A stretch of 64,000 bases of DNA, taken from the NCBI GenBank assembly GCA_026413225.1, contig CM048552.1, positions 210,813,553 through 210,877,552 on the forward strand. Direction: 5' to 3'. Below, piece after piece: positions 57,613 to 64,000 of the stretch. A model generated the notes under the pieces. That model had not been told where the DNA came from and searched no databases. It saw nothing but the letters and a program-made list of their open reading frames with translations. Numbering within the stretch: the first letter of the stretch is position 1; each line of letters starts with the position of its first letter. The DNA is from Otis tarda (taxonomy: Eukaryota; Chordata; Aves; Otidiformes; Otididae). The position numbers and the translations under genes were made by a program.

Positions 57613-59288
57613 CTCAAGGTAAATTTTTAATTAGAATTATCTTCAAAGGGAAGGAAGAAAAATATTGTTAACTATTTTACTTTTTTTTCTGGTTTTGTGT
57701 GTGTCTTTTTTTCCTGAAATAAAGCAATGTTCTATATTTTGCAGATTTATTTTCTTAGAGATATAATTTAAATTCACCAGTATGACTTTAAAATGTAAAA
57801 TTCATTATGATCTAGGACCAAGTTAGTTGTGAAACCGGAACTTGTGACTTCTAATGCTCTTTTATGTTTTTAGAAATAGTATTTCTTGGCTTTTCGTATG
57901 TAAAAGAAAAAAACCCTCTAAAACTAGGCACAAATGAGTCACTTGGCTCCATGCCAGCTTGAATATGGAAAATGAGCAACAGGATGAGTACCTGAAATGA
58001 ACTTGAAAGAGTAACAAGTAAAATGTACAAAGGAAGTGTTTATCCTTCAAATTAGCTCAGGTCTCTGATAAAAACATGGCAAGCAGAAATCTATAAGTTT
58101 CTGTGATGCAAATAACTTGACATTTTGACAGCTAGAGAAGCCAGTCATTCCTAATGAACCCAGTGATCAGTACCTCTTCTTCTTTCGGTACTTTAAATCT
58201 TTTATCTGTAGTTAAAGAAAATATTTCTAAGTAGAAAACTTAATGAAGAAGAAATGTTTATCTTAATGTAATCTAGGACAGTACCTTGCAATCTGCCTTG
58301 AGGAAAACAGAAAATTACCCAACTGGGAGTGAATTTATGAATCAAAATATGTCAGATAAGTTACTTCTTACTTTGTGACATCATATCTCTGTCCTAAACA
58401 GAGTATGAAGAACAAACCCTAGTGTTCTTCTTTACCTACATGTATAAAAATAGCAGTGTGGATGTAGTAATAACTCTTTATTATGATATCATGTTGTTCC
58501 TATTGTGGAGAGATCTTACAGGTAGTTATAAATGGGTGATCCTTCCATGCTCCCTGTCTGCTGTGTTGTAGTGTGCTCATGGATAGGACTGGACTCTTCT
58601 TCACTGGTTAGTCATTGTGACCATCAGTACCTCATCATACACATATCTGGAATAGCACGTGGATCCTGAAAAAGCAATATAAGAATAACAATGGCTTGTC
58701 TTGTTAACAAACTTTACTACATCCTGTTTCTGTAGTAGCCAACAATTCCTAGATAATTTCTGCTTGCACATTGAATTGCATCTTCTTAAGAGGTATTCTG
58801 GCACTTTCCTTGGTAAAAGGGTTGTGGTTAAGAGACTTTTCTTAGGAGCAGGACCTATGCTGGAAGCAAGATCTGTAAATTCTCAGGAAATATTTATTCA
58901 ACATCTTTTGCTTTTTTTTTTGTCATTCACATTGGACTTGTCAATTTATTTCTGAGGACTATAACCATCCTTGTGGACCATTGTCAAAAAAGAGCTGCTA
59001 CTGTAGACAGAAGCTTGGATTCAAGACTGAAAACATATTGGGATTCTCCGACAGACAGGAACATTTAGCTGTACTAATAATTAAATGCCCATCACATAAT
59101 GCAGTGCCTGGACTTCCAACTAGTTTCTTATGTCAAGGATGGGAAAGATTTTCTTAGTTATAAATGGAAGAAAACTAATTAATTTGTTTTTTTTTTTTTA
59201 ATTTGTGCACTACATGTTGATGCAAACACTTTTAATACCAATGAAACATATTAAAACAAAGTATCATGCTAAATTGAAGACCTGTCTA

Positions 59289-59320
59289 CAAAAAAAAACA
59301 AAAACAAAAACAAAAAAACC
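59289..59320. repeat. CAAAAA simple repeat
   Basis: A-rich with C every six bases in the middle of the tract. Confidence 0.9.
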
Positions 59321-60399
59321 CGAATATTTTAGCTCAGTTCCTGATTGATCTTCTGGATTTATCCTTATTTATTCTTACATTTAACTGGGTTTATAACTAC
59401 AAAATGTTGTTTGTAACAATCATGAAGTTATAACACAGGACTGCAGAGAATTTTCAAACTAAAGGCACAGACTTCTATGTCATCCTCACCACGGATTAAC
59501 AAAAAGAGAGCAAAGAAAAGGTGACATGCTGTCAAAGTATCCAGATTATCCAGAAGGGCAAGCAGCCCTCTTATTAAGATTATGTTCCCTCAGGAGAAGA
59601 GTCTTTGATTCAGTGATTACAATCAATATACTAAGGTTGGATTACTGCAATCACTAAATAAATGACCATAGTTAGAGACATAATGGGAATACAGGGCTGA
59701 AAATAAGCAACTGTAATAGCAAGGAGAGAAGCTAAGTGAAGTAAAGGCAAAAGGGAGCAATATTATAGGCATGTTTAAAAATGGGTAGCTGCCGTGGCCA
59801 AGACTTACAGACATGACTTTGTGATTTGTGGATGTTTTTTTTAATTTCCAGAAACTCAACAAAATTATCATAATAGTTTCACCAATGGATGTTTCACGCT
59901 TCTCAGACCACAGCTGAAGCTGAGCACCTCAAACCAGATGCAAATTGCTAGAGAAATCCATGTTATTATACACAATATTTGTGAAAGAGGTTAATGTCCA
60001 ATTTCCTGCAGCTTAATTTTTGAAATAATTTTCATGTTGGTGCTATGCTTTGCCACATACACTCTTATGTGTCTGTCACACTTTATACTTTAACTTATAA
60101 ATGAATACTGAAATAAGCAAAAGGCTAATAAATAAAAATCTTCACAGAAGCTGGCATTTACTTAAATTAAAATAGTGTTAATAGGGAGGTCTGGAACTAA
60201 TCCAGAGCTGAAGAGTGGTAAAATTTCATTACTTTTTCTATTTTTTTTTTTTTTTGTCTTTTGAAAGCTGGCAGTATACAGTAGCGACTCATATATCAGA
60301 AAGACTTCTGCTCTTTTCAGGTAGGTAAAAAAAAAAAGATAAGGAAGGTAGCTTGTGAATACAATTAATGTGAACATTGATGAAGCAAGCTAGGTGAAC

Positions 60400-60760
60400 G
60401 CAAGCATATGTAGCTGACATAATTGCATTTGAACACTCTGTCCTTTGACTCCACCATTCTACTAAAAATTCTCGTACAAGGTCATTGCGCTGTCACCGGT
60501 GATGAGGATGTCCCAAATGCAGAAAAATGTCAGGCACTAGACAAACTGTAACCTTTTTTTACACCTTCGCTACTCTAATGCAAGTCAGGAACAATATTCA
60601 TTTCGATGTCATTGCTCTGTTTTATGCTCTGTAATTTCAGCCTTACAATGTCACCACTCTTGGTTTATGTTTCTTGAATTTGTCGAAGACGAGGCTACAG
60701 CTACTGAAGCAAAGCTGAAACTGCATCTCTTTCCAGCACACATAATCTCCTCTGCTACTA
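60400..60760. other. Candidate conserved noncoding element
   Basis: A complex, repeat-free block with many isolated CpGs in AT-rich surroundings (TCTCGTACAAGG, ATTGCGCTG, CACCGGTG, CTTCGCTAC, TTTCGATG, GTCGAAGACGAGG). It has an AAGGTCA nuclear-receptor-type half site (near 60479) and the 10-bp palindrome TCACCGGTGA (60493-60502). No open frame runs through it. Retained CpG in non-island DNA favours constraint. This is inference from texture. Confidence 0.33.
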
Positions 60761-63072
60761 GGGGAGGAAAAAAAAAAACCAAAAACCTCTTGCACTGGAG
60801 ATTTTTTTTTTTGGTATTTTCTGCTTCTTGAGTTTTTTTTTTTTTATTTTGCTCTGCGGGTTTTCCACGTCTCAGTTAAAGTTGTGGTCATGTTCTTACA
60901 TCTTTAATCCTTTCTTCCTCCATGGAAATTGATTGCCTTTTTTTTTTTTTAATTTAATAAGGACTTGCTTTATTTTATAAAAAGAGAGAGATGCATTCCA
61001 TAGCAGAACAGTACCAAATATGTGGAATTACCATAATCCTCTAATTTCACCTTTGTATTGTACAATCTAAGGTGTTACTGAGGGAATCTAATGCATAACA
61101 TCTTCATTCTTAAAAGTCTGAAGAAGACATGGGGGAGCAATAGGGGATGAAGAACAATATAAAACGGGGTTCAGATTTGTCTTTTACCTCACAGAGATTA
61201 CATGGGACCAGGGAAATAAGCATGGACAGAAAGCTGTTGATACTTTTTGGTCGTTCTGAAGGTAAATCTCCAAGGGCACAGAGATTTCCAGTGCAGAACT
61301 TTAGGTGCTGAGCAGTGAAGGAGGATGGAGGATGCTGGGGATGTACTGTGGCACAATGGGGAATGGGAGCGATGTCTACTAGCTGATACTTTCACTAGGG
61401 AGAGGAACTAAATTTCTTCCCTTTGCTCTGATGATTCAGAAAAATCCAATGAACACTTTAGGCAATATAAGCCAAAGTGCAGGAGCACATTTTGAAGTCT
61501 TTCACTGTTGAAACCACAACTAATTTTTTCCATCAGATCCAAATACAAATTCCTTGCAGTCAGCCACCAAGGCAGAGGGAAATTTGAGAAAAGACTACAT
61601 AATCCCCTCTGCTAACTTCTCCTTCTTACCACAGATTTGTCTTTCTTTTTAATGCACAACACTCATCCTATGCTGCTTAAATTGCCAGCTACCCTTAGAG
61701 TGGGGTGACAGTTTTATGTAGCACCACTCTGAGCTCAGAGCATCACTCAAAATGCTTTAGAACATAGTGAGGTTAAATGGTGACAATGCTGTGATCCTGA
61801 GTACAATGAAGAACCATTATTCATACAGCAGTGGAGGAGTAAAAGCATATGCTTGTCTTTAAATTTAGTGACTTAGTTTAAATTCTGTGCTGAATGGTCA
61901 AAGCACCTGTGCTTGCAAAAGAGACAGACTTGACCTTCTTTGTAGACAATCTTGCCCTTTTGTAAGATGATCAGAGAAGCATGAACTTCTGTACTGGGAA
62001 AAAGATCATAAAAATTACCCTGTAATTGCAATCTGTGCTGGTAGATTTCTTGCAGTTAGAAGGACTAGCAGCAGGATGCTGAGAGACATAGCCTTGGTGA
62101 GGTGTGTCTACTTTATGCTCTTGTTTTAGTGCATTCTTCAAAACACCATGGGCAGAATAATTGAATTTGGTTCATCACAGTGAGACAGTAACACATCTTT
62201 TGCTGCTTATTTTTTTCATTCTTTAAACATAATTATGGGAAACATCATGAGAGAGGTCTAGGAAGAACTGCATGTATCTCATTTTGCTTTGCACGCTCAA
62301 GCCATTCGATGCTGAAGAAAATTATCAACCCATCCTCCCTATGGCCTTGCAAAAGAGGATGCAGAGCTGAGATAATCTTGTGAAATAATAGTACAGTTTG
62401 TGGTTTTGCATGGGGTGATAAAAATAAATAGATTTTTTTTCTCTTCTTGGATGATTTTGTGTTGAAAAATGTCGGATCTAATACGAAATTCTGATCTATG
62501 TGACACTCACATAAACTTGAGGTTATTCCAGAGAAGCCATTAAGATTTATATAGAGTCTTCTGAGATCATAATTTGTCTTATCTGTTTCAAAATTCATGG
62601 GATGAATTTCATTGACTTACACAAGATATCTTGGAATTTCTGCTTCAAGATAAAATAGATACTCATAGATATTTTTAGTGGAAGATTGGTTTGAGAAAGC
62701 AAGCTCTTAATCCGTTGCGTATGGTTCCCACACCAGATGATGCTTACTTCCAGAGAGCTGAATGGGACAGGTGCCAAAACTCTTAATGTAATCTGGGCTA
62801 TCCTGCTTTTGTACTGTCAGACCCCATACTAGCTATGCTTTGCCTACATAACTTTTTTTCTCACAAATTTTTTTTGCAGCAACTGGTTGCAATCATGGAA
62901 AGTAAATTTATATCTATACAGAATTATGTTAACCACAAAAATTGCAAGAGTAAACAGCAGATAAATCACAAGTATGCACTAGGTCCAGTGCCAGGTGTGC
63001 CTAATAATGTTCAGGCATAAAGTAGAACTAGATGGCCTGGGCAATGAGTCTGTGACATTTTACTTACTTATT

Positions 63073-63094
63073 CATGCACACTTAAATGTGCATG
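63073..63094. repeat. Inverted repeat, 8-bp arms
   Basis: CATGCACA, a 6-base loop CTTAAA, then the exact complement TGTGCATG. Confidence 0.75.
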
Positions 63095-63606
63095 CATGAT
63101 TTCCCTCTCTGGGCCTGGATTTTAATATTTAAGATCTGGCAATGATGCTGAACAGTTTCATTTATTGATTATTCTGCTTGTTTCCATGCGGAAGAGACCC
63201 AGTGGGGTTCACAGGATGAAAAAGGTCTGTTAATAGAAAGTGGAAAAATATTGTTGATAATTTTCTGTCAAAAAAAAGTTCGCATTTAAAATCTTTTTTC
63301 ACTTTTTTTTTTTGTTAGCAATTCAACTATTTAGCTGCTTTTGATTTTTGTCATAGGAATATACATGTTGAAATATGAAAAGAGATTTAAGTATCGTGTT
63401 GTTTCTAACAGGTCTAACAACTTGCTCAAAAAGAACAGGAAAATTACTGTCAAAAAAAAAAAAAGAAATAAATAATTTTGACATTGATTTTCTATGGAAA
63501 AAGGTTATCCACAGAAACAATAAAGGATTTTAGACAGGAAGTTTGCTGACTTAGAAATAGAAACACAGATTCTTCCTTCTAATTCCAAAAGAGATGGAAT
63601 GAGTCT

Positions 63607-63775
63607 GCCTCTACCTCTCTTGTTCTTGTTCTCTCTTTTTCTCTTTCATCCCTCTTTCTTCCTTTTTTTCCCTTCATCTCCTTCATTATTTTTTATCTGA
63701 GAAGGAAGAAAAAAAAAGGAAAGGAAAAGAAGAAAAGAAAAAGAAAAAATGAAAAATAAGAAAGAAAAAAAAAGT
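63607..63775. repeat. Pyrimidine tract switching to purine tract
   Basis: About 90 bases almost purely C/T (63607-63695) change within a few bases to about 75 bases almost purely A/G (63699-63775). The two halves are roughly complementary in composition, so one strand could fold back on itself. Confidence 0.9.
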
Positions 63776-64000
63776 AAAACTGTTCTGTGGAAACCTCAAA
63801 GGACTTAAATATTTTAACACGGAAAATAAAGATGCAAACACTTTTCTTGTTTGATATTCTCATCAAACTTCAGCATGATGAAAAAGTATAATCTTGTTGG
63901 TTTGTTTGTAGATTACACCTGTTTTCCTCCCATTTGGCCCAGAGCCCAAGTCCTTTATTTGTAGCTTAGTAAATGAAGTAGCCCAACTGCACTGAAAACA

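Larger units (their letters stand above)
57402..64000. other. Unique AT-rich intergenic sequence
   Basis: No gene recognised. Apart from the entries listed inside it (CR1 remnant, A-rich arrays, candidate conserved element, inverted repeat, pyrimidine/purine switch), the sequence holds A- and T-runs near 59187-59199, 60241-60255, 60766-60843 and 60937-60950. The minus-strand frame at 62245-62598 (117 codons) has no recognised domain. Confidence 0.5.

Overview
The window looks like a piece of a bird chromosome, and I see no protein-coding gene in it. The evidence for a bird is the CR1 LINE family. At least ten partial copies share the CR1 3' end (tandem ATTCTATG octamers after a TTGGAAGGGACCTT-type block), and two carry stretches of CR1 reverse transcriptase. 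Five solo or partial LTRs belong to two LTR families that I recall from neoavian genomes. No tRNA, rRNA, CRISPR, bacterial operon or complete provirus is visible. Most long open frames are shadows of CR1, LTR or low-complexity sequence. The rest have lengths expected by chance in AT-rich DNA.

Layout. 1-8.7 kb: AT-rich unique sequence with a long AAAAT pentanucleotide array (4.5 kb). 8.7-15.4 kb: an old CR1, a perfect 22-bp palindrome (10.8 kb), T/G- and A/C-rich simple repeats, and a CR1 tail fused to GC-rich DNA. 15.4-22.8 kb: a candidate small exon, a solo LTR (18.0-18.5 kb), a 33-bp tandem duplication, the longest CR1 (20.1-21.3 kb, open RT frame) and an older CR1. 22.8-39.8 kb: mostly unique desert-like DNA with several stretches that resemble conserved noncoding elements, a 13-bp minisatellite, purine/pyrimidine tracts and hairpins. 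39.8-47.4 kb: a repeat-dense island with four CR1s and two LTRs, one CR1 lying inside an LTR. 47.4-57.4 kb: unique DNA, a second solo LTR, a candidate noncoding exon, and a 1.13-kb solo LTR with a perfect 5-bp target-site duplication. 57.4-64 kb: unique AT-rich DNA ending in a pyrimidine-to-purine switch.

The window reads best as intergenic or deep intronic DNA. Its history is one of CR1 retrotransposition and ERV integration followed by LTR-LTR recombination. Any function would be regulatory (possible conserved elements) or noncoding RNA (two candidate exons); both are inferences needing alignment or RNA data. I did not find a convincing, previously undescribed multi-gene system. The strongest sequence-level observations are the perfect LTR target duplication, the nested CR1-in-LTR, the 22-bp palindrome, the CR1 copy whose catalytic aspartate pair reads FAND, and an 88-bp exon-like block with good splice signals.
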